Shown one piece after another: positions 1 through 7,041 of a stretch of DNA of 13,378 bases. Origin of the DNA: Actinomycetes bacterium. GTDB lineage: Bacteria; Actinomycetota; Acidimicrobiia; Spongiisociales; UBA4744. The DNA lies in contig JAHEDM010000018.1 of the NCBI GenBank assembly GCA_024641205.1, positions 1-13,378 of the forward strand, in the 5' to 3' direction. The notes under the pieces are model-generated. The model was not told the DNA's origin and searched no databases. It saw nothing but the letters and a program-made list of their open reading frames with translations. The position numbers and the translations under genes are program-made. The stretch's first letter is position 1; each line of letters opens with the position of its first letter.

Positions 1-1002
1 GACCATGCGGCCGGTCGAGCCCTCCATGGCCAGGTCGGCGGCCATGACGGCGTAGTTGATCGCAACCATCAAATCGAGCGAATCCGGGCTGCCCGATCGC
101 ATCAGATAGGCCACCTGCTGCTCGATGATGCCGATGCCCGTTTTCTCTTTCAGGAGCTCACCGGTGACCGCCCCGATGCCTCCGAGCTTGCGGTGACCGT
201 ACGCGTCCGGTTGGCCGGATTCGATGACTTCACCACCGACGATGCTGGCTCCCTCAGAGATGGCCACCATGGCATAGTTGCTCGGGTTGTTGCTTCGGTC
301 ACGGACCAGCATGTCTGCCAACGTGTCGATATCGAAGGGAACCTCGGAGATGAGCACTCGGTCGACGCCGGCCAGGTAGGCGGTGACCAGCGCCGTTTCT
401 CCGCTGTTTCTTCCGAAGAGTTCAACCACGGCAATCCGTTCGTGCGAGCCGGTGCTGGTGCGGAGATTCGTGATGAAGTCAACCCCACGGGTCACTGCGG
501 TTGAGAACCCGATGCAATACTCAGTTCCGTGTACATCGTTGTCCATCGTCTTTGGAACGGCGATGACGGGCACACCCTCCTCGTGCATTCGCATGCCGTA
601 GGAGAGGGTGTCGTCGCCCCCGATAGGAATCAAAACGTCGATCTTCTGATCTTCCAGAACAGCTTTGATATGGTCGGTGAAATCGAACGGCCCGTCTCCG
701 ATGGCCTGTTCGGCCAGGAAGTCTGGTACATCCGGTGGTCGTACTCGCTGGGGATTGGTGCGCGACGTGTGCAGCATCGTGCCGCCGGTACGGTCGATGG
801 TCCGGACCACTTGCGGGTCGAGAGGACGAAAGTTGCGAGCTGCCGATTCCGGATCGTCCGGGTTGTGATTCAGCAGGCCGGACCAGCCGCGGCGAATGCC
901 GATCACCTCGTGGCCTTCCTCCGCGACCCGGTTTACGACGGCCTTGATACACGGGTTGAGGCCAGGTACGTCGCCTCCGCCGGTCAGCATTCCTATCCGC
1001 AT
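1..1002 (-). CDS. 6-phosphofructokinase, probably PPi-dependent (C-terminus beyond window)
   Basis: This enzyme phosphorylates fructose 6-phosphate to fructose 1,6-bisphosphate in the cytoplasm. The frame stays open from an ATG at 1002 to the window edge, giving 334 residues; by comparison with E. coli PfkA roughly the last 40 or more are missing. Visible motifs are the N-terminal phosphate loop LTGGGDVPGLN (6-16), GGDDT (128-132), PKTMDND (150-156, catalytic Asp154), the sugar-phosphate site GSHER (185-189) and VELFGRNSG (193-201). Family knowledge: Gly at the positions of D131 and K151 (E. coli Gly104 and Gly124) marks ATP-PFK, while Asp plus Lys marks PPi-using enzymes. Both PPi-type residues are present, so I infer a reversible PPi-PFK; sequence alone cannot exclude an ATP-using or mixed enzyme. 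A GAGGGAGAA ribosome site lies 3-11 nt before the ATG. The gene diverges from dnaE. Confidence 0.93.
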   Translation of the reverse strand, partial: MRIGMLTGGGDVPGLNPCIKAVVNRVAEEGHEVIGIRRGWSGLLNHNPDDPESAARNFRPLDPQVVRTIDRTGGTMLHTSRTNPQRVRPPDVPDFLAEQAIGDGPFDFTDHIKAVLEDQKIDVLIPIGGDDTLSYGMRMHEEGVPVIAVPKTMDNDVHGTEYCIGFSTAVTRGVDFITNLRTSTGSHERIAVVELFGRNSGETALVTAYLAGVDRVLISEVPFDIDTLADMLVRDRSNNPSNYAMVAISEGASIVGGEVIESGQPDAYGHRKLGGIGAVTGELLKEKTGIGIIEQQVAYLMRSGSPDSLDLMVAINYAVMAADLAMEGSTGRMV

Positions 1003-1176
1003 GATTTCTCCCTCGTTGACGGCCCGGACCGCGCCTGTTTTGCATCTCCGATGCCGAATCGCTTGTCCGCGAGTGGAATTAGCTCGATCAGACCGAACGA
1101 TACTAGAACTACCCGGTGCGGCCGACCGACGCGCACCGAACGCGGCTCCGATGGCTGGGAGCAGAGGAAGCGCGCC

Positions 1177-1185
1177 TGGTATGGT
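1177..1185 (+). promoter_or_regulatory. Possible extended -10 promoter of dnaE
   Basis: The bases TGGTATGGT match an extended -10 (TGn followed by TAtggT). Transcription would begin near 1192, leaving a leader of about 36 nt that contains the GAGGAG ribosome site. There is no recognisable -35 hexamer, which extended -10 promoters can tolerate. This is a pattern-based inference. Confidence 0.35.
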
Positions 1186-1210
1186 ACGAATCCCAGCTGT
1201 GTAATTCTTT

Positions 1211-1216
1211 GAGGAG
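1211..1216 (+). promoter_or_regulatory. Ribosome binding site of dnaE
   Basis: GAGGAG lies 11 nt before the GTG at 1228. The spacing is slightly long, but it is the only Shine-Dalgarno match near a start that fits the N-terminus of the family (SFAHLHLHTEFS), so it supports GTG 1228. Confidence 0.6.
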
Positions 1217-1227
1217 ATCCTTCGACG

Positions 1228-4200
1228 GTGGCTTCGGACAGTTTCGCGCACCTCCACTTGCACACCGAATTCTCCATGCTCGACGGGGCGGCGCGAGTTC
1301 ATGAGGTAGTGAAGGCCGCCAAGCGGGATGGGCAACCTGCCGTGGCGATCACCGACCACGGTGTTCTGTATGGGGCCGTCGACTTCTACAAAGCGGCCGT
1401 CGAAGAGGGCATCAAGCCGATCATCGGGGTTGAGGCATACGTCACGCCCGGATCCCGGTTCGATCGGCCGCCGCGCAACCAAAATGTTCGTCACCACGTG
1501 ACGTTGTTGGCTGAGAACGAAACCGGCTATCGGAACCTGATCAAATTGGTGAGCCGTGCCTATCTGGAGGGGTACTACTACAAACCGCGTATGGACCTCG
1601 AGCTGCTTTCGGAGCACTCGGAAGGCATCATTGCCGGCTCCGGCTGTCTGGGTGGACCGGTCGCGCAGCTGTTGGCCCCGGATGCGTCAAGTGAAGAAGG
1701 CAATCAGGGCCAGATCCGGGACTTCGAAGCAGCGTTGCGCACTGCCGCCCGCTATCAAGATATCTTCGGCAGAGACAACTTCTTCATCGAACTGCAGGAT
1801 CATGGGCTCGAGCCACAAAAGCGGATTCTTCCCGACCTGGTCGAGATAGCCAAACAACTGAACGCCCCGCTGCTGGCAACAAACGATTCCCATTACACCT
1901 ATCAGGACGAAGCGGAAGCGCACGATGTCCTGTTGTGCATCCAGACCGGATCGACCATAGACGAACCGAATCGGTTCAAGTTCGGCGGTCGGGAGTTTTA
2001 TCTGAAGACCTCCCGGGAGATGCGGGCCCTGTTCCCAAATGACGGTTTTCCGCATGCGTGCGACAACACCCTGTGGGTTGCAGAGCGGGCCGACGTGAAG
2101 ATGGAATTCGGAAAGATGCTGCTCCCGCATTTCCCGGTCCCTGAGGGACATACCGAGTCCACGTATCTGCGCGAGTTGGTTTTCGAGGGTGCCCATCGGC
2201 GATACGGAGAGTCGTTCACGCCGGAGATCACGGATCGTATCGAACATGAACTGCGCATCGTCGACGAAATGGGCTTCCCGGCGTACTTCTTGATCGTGTG
2301 GGATCTCATTCGCTACGCCCGCGAACATAAGATCAGAACCGGTCCAGGAAGGGGGAGCGCGGCCGGATCGATCATCGCCTACTCCCTCCAGATCACCGAT
2401 CTGGATCCGCTCGAATACGGCTTGATCTTCGAACGTTTCTTGAACCCGGGTCGGCGGGAGATGCCGGACATCGACATGGACTTCGATGAGCGGTATCGCT
2501 CCGATGTGATTCGTTATGCAAGCGAGAGGTACGGAACCGACCACGTCGCCCAGATCGTGACCTTCTCCACCATCAAAGGTCGGCAAGCTATTCGCGATTC
2601 GGCCAGGGTGCTCGGCTATCCCTATGGCCTTGGCGACCGTGTCGCGAAGATGATGCCGCCTCCCATCCTGGGCAAGGAGGCGAATCTCAACCAGTGTCTC
2701 GTTGACCCGGGACCGGGGGCCGACCCGGCGATCAGGGATTTCCATTCAAACGCGGCACCGCTCAGAGAAGCCTATGCCTCCGATCCGGATGTGCAGCGGG
2801 TGGTCGACACTGCCCGTGGATTGGAGGGCTTACGCAGACAGGACGGAATCCACGCCGCGGCAGTGGTCATCTCAGCCCAGCCGCTGACCGACATTGTGCC
2901 GATCCAGCGGAAGGGAGAGGGCGCCGAGATCGTCACGCAATATGAAATGCACGGAATAGAAGCCCTCGGCCTTCTCAAAATGGACTTCCTTGGGCTTCGC
3001 AACCTTTCCACGATTGAGCGGGCCGTCGAGTTGATTCAGGAGTCGCGAGGTGAGGAGATCGACGTCGACCACATTCCGCTCGACGATCCAATCACCTTCG
3101 AGATGCTCAGGCGGGGCGACACCATCGGGGTCTTCCAACTCGAGGGCAATGCCATGCGATCCCTGATCCGGAGCCTCGAACCGGAGAGCTTCGACGACAT
3201 CGTTGCGGTCAACGCCCTCTTCCGCCCGGGCCCCATGGGTCAGAACATGCACTACGAATACGCCGATCGGAAGAATGCCCGCAAACCGGTTGAATATCCC
3301 CATCCGGCCACGGTTCCTTTCCTCGAGTCGACCTACGGGATAATGGTGTATCAGGAACAGGTCATGCAGGTCGCTCGCGAACTCGCCGGTTACTCGATGG
3401 CTGAGGCCGACACCCTCCGCAAAGCGATGGGCAAGAAGGTCAAGGCCATCATGGAACAGGAGCGGGAGAAGTTCGTCGCGGGTTGTATCGCACAGGGTCA
3501 CGACCAAAAACTCGGCAAGGACCTCTGGGATGCGGTCGAACCGTTCGCCGGATACGGTTTCAACAAGAGCCACTCTGCCGCCTACGGGTACGTCGCCTAT
3601 CAGACGGCCTGGCTCAAAGCCAACTATCCCGCTGAGTACATGGCTGCCCTGCTCACATCTACGAAGCGGGACAAGGATCGAACGGCGATCTACCTCAACG
3701 AATGTCGCACCTCGGGCATCAAGGTGCTGGTCCCGGACGTCAACCGATCCGATACGGACTTCACCGTTCGCGACGGCGCGGTCACCTTCGGGTTGTCTGC
3801 GATTCGCAATGTTGGCGAAGGTGTCGTCGAAAAGATCATCGAAGCGCGTCGGGCAGGCGAAGCCTTCGAGTCTTTCCAGGATTTTGTCAACCGGGTCGAT
3901 GCCTCGGCCCTGAACAAGCGGACCATCGAGTCGCTCATCAAGGCCGGCGCTTTTGATTCAGTTGCGCCGGCTCGCCGCGGGCTTCTCCTGGTCTACGAGC
4001 AAATCCTCGATGCGACGCTCAGCCGGAGACGAAACGAGGATATGGGTCAGTACAGCTTGTTCGGCGCGCAGAGCGCAGGCGGGGATAGCGAGGACATCGA
4101 GATCCCGGAATTGACCTGGGATAAGCGAACCAGACTCGCTTTCGAGAAGGAGATGCTCGGCCTCTACGTTTCCGATCACCCGCTCTTCGGCGTTGAGCAT

Positions 4201-4737
4201 GCCCTCCGACAAGCCGTTACCGCAAGTATTCCGGCGTTGACCGACCAGTCGGACGGCTCGACGGTAACCATCGGCGGGCTGGTGGGTTCCATCACCCGGC
4301 GGTTCACCCGGAAGGGTGATCCCATGCTCTTCTTCCAGCTCGAGGATCTCGAAGGGTCCGTCGAGGTAGTCGCCTTCCCGAAAGTCGTCATGGCAACCGG
4401 GGCCATGATCCGCGAGGACGCCATCGTGATCATCACCGGCCGGGTCGACAACCGCGGTGATGACGTGAAGGTCATCGCCCAGGAAGTTCGCGAACCGGAA
4501 CTGCGAAGTGACAGCGCCGTGCGGCTTGAAGTACCAGCCACCCTGTTGTCGCCGAATATGGTCGAACGGTTGAAGGAGATTCTGGTCAACCACCCAGGTA
4601 ACGCTCCGGTCTATCTGCATATGACCTCGGAGACGGGCCATAAGGTCTGGAAGCTCTCGAATGAGCACTGCGTCGAGCCTCGTTCGGCGCTGTACGCCGA
4701 ACTGCGGGAATTGCTGGGGCAGAAGGCCGTCGTCTGA
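1228..4737 (+). CDS. dnaE: DNA polymerase III alpha subunit (DnaE1-type) with intact PHP domain
   Basis: This is the replicative DNA polymerase catalytic subunit, 1169 residues, full length for the family (E. coli 1160). Domains in order: PHP (about 5-280), the Pol III palm and fingers with GPGRGSAAGS (372-381), the catalytic aspartates in PDIDMDF (D414, D416) and in KMDFLGL (D586), a beta-binding/helix-hairpin-helix region (about 860-910, NKRTIESLIKAGAF), and a C-terminal OB fold (about 1011-1090). All nine metal-ligand positions expected of an active PHP site appear present: H10, H12, D19, H44, E69, H90, C140, D220 and H222. E. coli alpha has lost several of these. The gene starts at GTG with an upstream GAGGAG and has no partner genes downstream. 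It ends 44 bp before the convergent ATPase gene. Confidence 0.98.
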   Translation: MASDSFAHLHLHTEFSMLDGAARVHEVVKAAKRDGQPAVAITDHGVLYGAVDFYKAAVEEGIKPIIGVEAYVTPGSRFDRPPRNQNVRHHVTLLAENETGYRNLIKLVSRAYLEGYYYKPRMDLELLSEHSEGIIAGSGCLGGPVAQLLAPDASSEEGNQGQIRDFEAALRTAARYQDIFGRDNFFIELQDHGLEPQKRILPDLVEIAKQLNAPLLATNDSHYTYQDEAEAHDVLLCIQTGSTIDEPNRFKFGGREFYLKTSREMRALFPNDGFPHACDNTLWVAERADVKMEFGKMLLPHFPVPEGHTESTYLRELVFEGAHRRYGESFTPEITDRIEHELRIVDEMGFPAYFLIVWDLIRYAREHKIRTGPGRGSAAGSIIAYSLQITDLDPLEYGLIFERFLNPGRREMPDIDMDFDERYRSDVIRYASERYGTDHVAQIVTFSTIKGRQAIRDSARVLGYPYGLGDRVAKMMPPPILGKEANLNQCLVDPGPGADPAIRDFHSNAAPLREAYASDPDVQRVVDTARGLEGLRRQDGIHAAAVVISAQPLTDIVPIQRKGEGAEIVTQYEMHGIEALGLLKMDFLGLRNLSTIERAVELIQESRGEEIDVDHIPLDDPITFEMLRRGDTIGVFQLEGNAMRSLIRSLEPESFDDIVAVNALFRPGPMGQNMHYEYADRKNARKPVEYPHPATVPFLESTYGIMVYQEQVMQVARELAGYSMAEADTLRKAMGKKVKAIMEQEREKFVAGCIAQGHDQKLGKDLWDAVEPFAGYGFNKSHSAAYGYVAYQTAWLKANYPAEYMAALLTSTKRDKDRTAIYLNECRTSGIKVLVPDVNRSDTDFTVRDGAVTFGLSAIRNVGEGVVEKIIEARRAGEAFESFQDFVNRVDASALNKRTIESLIKAGAFDSVAPARRGLLLVYEQILDATLSRRRNEDMGQYSLFGAQSAGGDSEDIEIPELTWDKRTRLAFEKEMLGLYVSDHPLFGVEHALRQAVTASIPALTDQSDGSTVTIGGLVGSITRRFTRKGDPMLFFQLEDLEGSVEVVAFPKVVMATGAMIREDAIVIITGRVDNRGDDVKVIAQEVREPELRSDSAVRLEVPATLLSPNMVERLKEILVNHPGNAPVYLHMTSETGHKVWKLSNEHCVEPRSALYAELRELLGQKAVV

Positions 4738-4756
4738 GTCTCCAGTTTCCAGTCTG
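4736..4756. repeat. Degenerate heptamer tandem repeat at dnaE 3' end
   Basis: Three heptamers lie in register: GAGTCTC (4736-4742), CAGTTTC (4743-4749) and CAGTCTG (4750-4756). The first overlaps the dnaE stop codon. Together they fill about half of the 44-bp convergent spacer. A similar CAGTnnn array sits at 6995-7022. I see no hairpin with a U-tract here, so no intrinsic terminator can be called. Confidence 0.5.
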
Positions 4757-4781
4757 AGATGATCCTTCGGTGACTCGTGAC

Positions 4782-5819
4782 CTATTGCGGCACGACCCCC
4801 AGGCGTTCCAGGTTCAAGCCCTTGGCTTTGGCGATCAAAGCGGCCAGGTCGTCCAGGGTCGTTGGAGTTTTGGGGCGCCACGGAACGGTGGCAATGTCCG
4901 TCTTCCAGAGCGCTGCGAATTCCTTTCGCACTTCAGTCTGCCGGTGCGCCTCGGCTCCCCACCGAACCAGGTTCTCGATCAAGGGTCCGTCGGTAGGTGG
5001 CTTGGGGTTGTGCCATCCATCCGGCAAGACCCGGTTGAACACGATGGCGTCCGGATCGGGAACCCGGTCGGGGAGTTCACGATAGAAGCGGGCTGCTTCC
5101 CGTAGCGGAGCCGGATCGGCGGTTGTCACGACCACCGTGCGTGCGTCCCGGAAGTGCTGTTCAATCTGGACCGCGCGACGGGCCAAACCGTCGTACATGG
5201 TCCGCATGTCCATGAGGAACTCCGCAACCCTCTCCAACAAATCAGACCCGAGCGCCGCTCCGGCTATGCGGAGAGCGGGTCGGGCCGTGAGGGTGAAGAG
5301 AGTGCGCCGCCCCGGAAGTGCCCCACCGGTCAGCCAGCGCAGCAGGCGCCCTCCTACCAGGTCGCGCATCTCGGCGGGTGCTGAGAAGAATTCGATGCCC
5401 CCCGCCGAAGGGGGTGTGTCGATCACGACCAGATCCCATGCTCGGGTTTCGACATAGTTCGCCATCTCCTCGGCTGATGCGTACGACTGACTGGCCGGGA
5501 AATGTTGCGTGGCGGCTTCAAAGAACGGATTGTCTACCAACCTGTCTGCGACGTCGGCCGGAGCGTGGCGGTGGGCAATCGCTTTCCACGAAGCGGAAGC
5601 GTCGAGCATTGCTGCCCAGAGATTGGGCTCGTTCTTGTGAGGGCTGGGCTCGGAGCCGAGATTCTTCAGTCCCAAGGCAGTTGCGAGCCGCCTGGCAGGA
5701 TCGATGGTCACGACGAGGGTGCGAACTCCGTTCCGCGCTGCGGTGACGGCCAACGCCGCCGACAAGGTGGTCTTGCCTACCCCGCCGCCCCCGGTGATGA
5801 GGAGCACTTTGGACGTCAT
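4782..5819 (-). CDS. ArsA/Get3-like ATPase, BagB (Rv3680)-type partner
   Basis: This is a 345-residue cytoplasmic SIMIBI-class ATPase of the ArsA/Get3 family. Visible motifs are a P-loop TGGGGVGKTT (9-18, with P-loop Lys16), switch I TIDPARRLA (38-46, D40) and Walker B/switch II DLVVIDTPPS (129-138). The family's signature lysine (GKGGVGKT) is Gly11 here, so the subunit keeps the P-loop lysine but lacks the residue that reaches across the dimer to the neighbour's nucleotide. The start is the ATG at 5819, which overlaps the stop of the upstream ATPase as ATGA. A GGAGGA directly abuts it, so translational coupling is likely. A GTG at 5831 is a weaker alternative. By content and order the pair resembles mycobacterial Rv3679-Rv3680, a Get3-like complex. 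The cargo here is unknown. Confidence 0.88.
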   Translation of the reverse strand: MTSKVLLITGGGGVGKTTLSAALAVTAARNGVRTLVVTIDPARRLATALGLKNLGSEPSPHKNEPNLWAAMLDASASWKAIAHRHAPADVADRLVDNPFFEAATQHFPASQSYASAEEMANYVETRAWDLVVIDTPPSAGGIEFFSAPAEMRDLVGGRLLRWLTGGALPGRRTLFTLTARPALRIAGAALGSDLLERVAEFLMDMRTMYDGLARRAVQIEQHFRDARTVVVTTADPAPLREAARFYRELPDRVPDPDAIVFNRVLPDGWHNPKPPTDGPLIENLVRWGAEAHRQTEVRKEFAALWKTDIATVPWRPKTPTTLDDLAALIAKAKGLNLERLGVVPQ

Positions 5820-6673
5820 TCCTCCCCCCACACGTCGGCCAGTCGGGCCGCTACCTCAGGAGGGGTGAGGAGCCCGAACAGGAAGGGAAGTTGCAGGTCG
5901 GGGGGCAACTCGGTGAGCCACTTCTGTTGCTCGGCGCGGAGCGCAGTGTGCATCAGGGCGGCTTCCTGCACAGAGCCCGGGCCGGCCCCATTGATTTGCC
6001 TGCTTGAGGCATCGAGCGCAGGCAAGATTCGATTGGCTACCACCTGCGGAGGGCTGATCACGTGGTGTTCGGTCAGCCAGGTGAGAGCTTCTTGCGTTTC
6101 GGTGATGGGAAGCTCCTCAGCCAGCGTGACCAGCAGCATCCCGCAAACGGAAGAATCCGCGAGAAGTTCCATCATCCAGTCTGCCTGTTCGCGCACCTTT
6201 CCAACCGGTACCAGTTCGGTCACCGTTTGGGGGGCTCGGAGGTGAGATCCGATTTGTCCGAGCGGCGGGCCGTCGGCGATCACCAGATCCCAGGCAGCTT
6301 TGCGGACCTCCCAGAGCACCTTGCCCATGGTGACCACCTCGCGGATTCCCGGCGCCGTCGACGCAAGCGCATCGAAAGCGCGGGCGAGGGGACCCATCCG
6401 GGTGACTTTCGGTACTCCCAACTGGACCTTCAGGTATTCGTTGAGGGCTGCCGGTCGGTGCACTGCGAGTGCGTGGAGGCCGGGACGGATCTCGCTTGCC
6501 TCATAATCGAGACGTTCCCTTCCAAGGTGCAAAGCCAGCCCGGTTTGATCGGTCATCGATACAGTCAGTACCCGTTTGCCGAGATGGACGGCGCGCAACG
6601 CCAACGCCGCGGTGACGGCCGAGCGACCGACTCCGCCCTTCCCGGTGACGATGATCAGCCGGTGTTCAAGCAT
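5816..6673 (-). CDS. ArsA/Get3-like ATPase, BagA (Rv3679)-type partner with altered P-loop
   Basis: This 285-residue protein is the first gene of the ATPase pair. It has GKGGVGRSA (11-19): the signature Lys12 is present, but the P-loop lysine that holds the beta/gamma phosphates is Arg17 (codon CGC). Other motifs are SMTDQTG (39-45, D42 in the switch I position) and DLVIADGPP (129-137). The stretch TAPGIREVVTMGKVLWEV matches the Rv3679 type, as far as I recall that protein. It is somewhat shorter than Rv3679. The ATG at 6673 has no Shine-Dalgarno sequence, but a TAACCT box lies 8 nt upstream, so the mRNA may be leaderless. The next gene overlaps by 4 nt. I infer a heterodimer with its neighbour in which this subunit may be non-catalytic. 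Confidence 0.87.
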   Translation of the reverse strand: MLEHRLIIVTGKGGVGRSAVTAALALRAVHLGKRVLTVSMTDQTGLALHLGRERLDYEASEIRPGLHALAVHRPAALNEYLKVQLGVPKVTRMGPLARAFDALASTAPGIREVVTMGKVLWEVRKAAWDLVIADGPPLGQIGSHLRAPQTVTELVPVGKVREQADWMMELLADSSVCGMLLVTLAEELPITETQEALTWLTEHHVISPPQVVANRILPALDASSRQINGAGPGSVQEAALMHTALRAEQQKWLTELPPDLQLPFLFGLLTPPEVAARLADVWGEE

Positions 6674-6681
6674 CGCTCAGG

Positions 6682-6687
6682 AGGTTA
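6682..6687 (-). promoter_or_regulatory. -10 box for leaderless ATPase operon
   Basis: On the minus strand TAACCT is followed by 8 nt and then the ATG at 6673. The start has no Shine-Dalgarno sequence; the stretch just upstream reads CCTCC, the opposite sense. There is no recognisable -35. The same arrangement recurs at four other starts in the window. Confidence 0.42.
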
Positions 6688-6743
6688 GTGCAGTGTGGGA
6701 CCACCACCGCAGAGCGCGACCGCAGCGTCTCGACCGGTTGCGA

Positions 6744-6749
6744 TAGCCT
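6744..6749 (+). promoter_or_regulatory. Possible -10 box of the 70-residue gene
   Basis: TAGCCT could serve as a -10 with a start near 6756, giving a leader of about 20 nt that includes the strong ribosome site at 6767-6772. No -35 is visible. It lies back to back with the ATPase promoter. Confidence 0.28.
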
Positions 6750-6766
6750 GGAGCCGCGAGATCAAC

Positions 6767-6772
6767 AGGAGG
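6767..6772 (+). promoter_or_regulatory. Strong ribosome binding site (AGGAGG)
   Basis: A perfect AGGAGG sits 4 nt before ATG 6777. It is the best Shine-Dalgarno match in the window and is strong evidence that the short ORF downstream is translated. Confidence 0.75.
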
Positions 6773-6776
6773 TCAC

Positions 6777-6989
6777 ATGGCGCTATTCGATGTGGATGGC
6801 TTTGTCCGGCGGTTTCGAGAACGGGCCGATGCCGTGAAAGAGCGGGGCGTGCCGCCGGTGGCCGGCGAGGAGCGCCGCCGCTTCATCGAACAGGCGGAAT
6901 TGGATTACCTCGACTATTCGCTGGTCGGGTCGGCAACCTGGGAAGTCGCCGAAGACTGCCTGGTATTGAGGATTCCGCTGAACAAATGA
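6777..6989 (+). CDS. Small soluble protein of unknown function (70 aa)
   Basis: I do not recognise a named domain. The 70-residue protein has no signal peptide or membrane segment. It has a charged helical N-terminal half (FRERADAVKERG), a short PPVAGEERRRF segment, an acidic/aromatic DYLDYSLVG stretch (about 43-51), and a hydrophobic tail LVLRIPLNK that looks like a closing beta strand. The patterned composition and the perfect AGGAGG ribosome site argue that it is real. It is transcribed divergently from the ATPase pair, with 103 bp between the starts, so co-regulation is possible. In M. tuberculosis the position beside the equivalent ATPase pair is, as I recall, taken by whiB4; this protein lacks the cysteines of a WhiB regulator. 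Confidence 0.8.
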   Translation: MALFDVDGFVRRFRERADAVKERGVPPVAGEERRRFIEQAELDYLDYSLVGSATWEVAEDCLVLRIPLNK

Positions 6990-6994
6990 GCATT

Positions 6995-7022
6995 CAGTAC
7001 TCAGTAGCCAGTACCTAGTAAG
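6995..7022. repeat. CAGTnnn heptamer tandem repeat
   Basis: Four heptamers lie in exact register: CAGTACT (6995-7001), CAGTAGC (7002-7008), CAGTACC (7009-7015) and TAGTAAG (7016-7022). They begin 6 bp after the stop of the 70-residue gene, inside the convergent spacer, and run into the inverted repeat at 7011-7041. The element resembles the shorter array at 4736-4756. Confidence 0.6.
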
Positions 7023-7041
7023 GAATATTGGTACTAGGTAC
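7011..7041. terminator. Perfect 10-bp inverted repeat, possible bidirectional terminator
   Basis: GTACCTAGTA (7011-7020) and TACTAGGTAC (7032-7041) are perfect inverse complements around an 11-nt loop. The distal arm contains the TAG stop codon (7036-7034) of the ThyX-like gene. On the plus strand it is followed by pyrimidine-rich GTCTTCTCTCC rather than a clean U-tract, so intrinsic termination is plausible but not certain. It lies exactly where two convergent transcripts would meet. Confidence 0.5.

Larger units (their letters stand above)
1003..1227. other. Intergenic region between divergent pfk and dnaE
   Basis: This 225-bp spacer must hold the promoters of both flanking genes. I find an extended -10 for dnaE (listed separately) but no convincing -35 and no clear promoter for the phosphofructokinase gene. 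A weak 6-bp inverted repeat, GGTGCG (1115-1120) with CGCACC (1132-1137), is the only other structure seen. I see no RNA gene or small ORF with a credible start. Confidence 0.6.

Noticed and set aside
521..1045. 174-codon minus-strand frame in the phosphofructokinase region
   Set aside because: It is a shifted frame of the phosphofructokinase gene, which is the true gene and is open to the window edge.
1115..1137. Inverted repeat GGTGCG/CGCACC upstream of dnaE as an operator or SOS box
   Set aside because: Only 6 bp per arm in GC-rich sequence, with no match to the actinobacterial LexA box; likely chance.
1687..2745. 352-codon minus-strand open frame inside dnaE
   Set aside because: It is antisense to conserved polymerase sequence; long stop-free antisense frames are expected in GC-rich genes. 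No recognisable domain.
3958..4881. 307-codon minus-strand open frame over the dnaE 3' end
   Set aside because: Antisense to the dnaE OB-fold region and overlapping the ATPase gene end; composition is arginine/glycine-rich shadow sequence.
5820..5831. GTG 5831 as start of the downstream ATPase
   Set aside because: It adds only GGG-type residues, has no ribosome site, and ATG 5819 gives the classic ATGA overlap.
5502..6245. 247-codon plus-strand frame across both ATPase genes
   Set aside because: Antisense shadow crossing the boundary of two well-supported genes; no ribosome site or domain.
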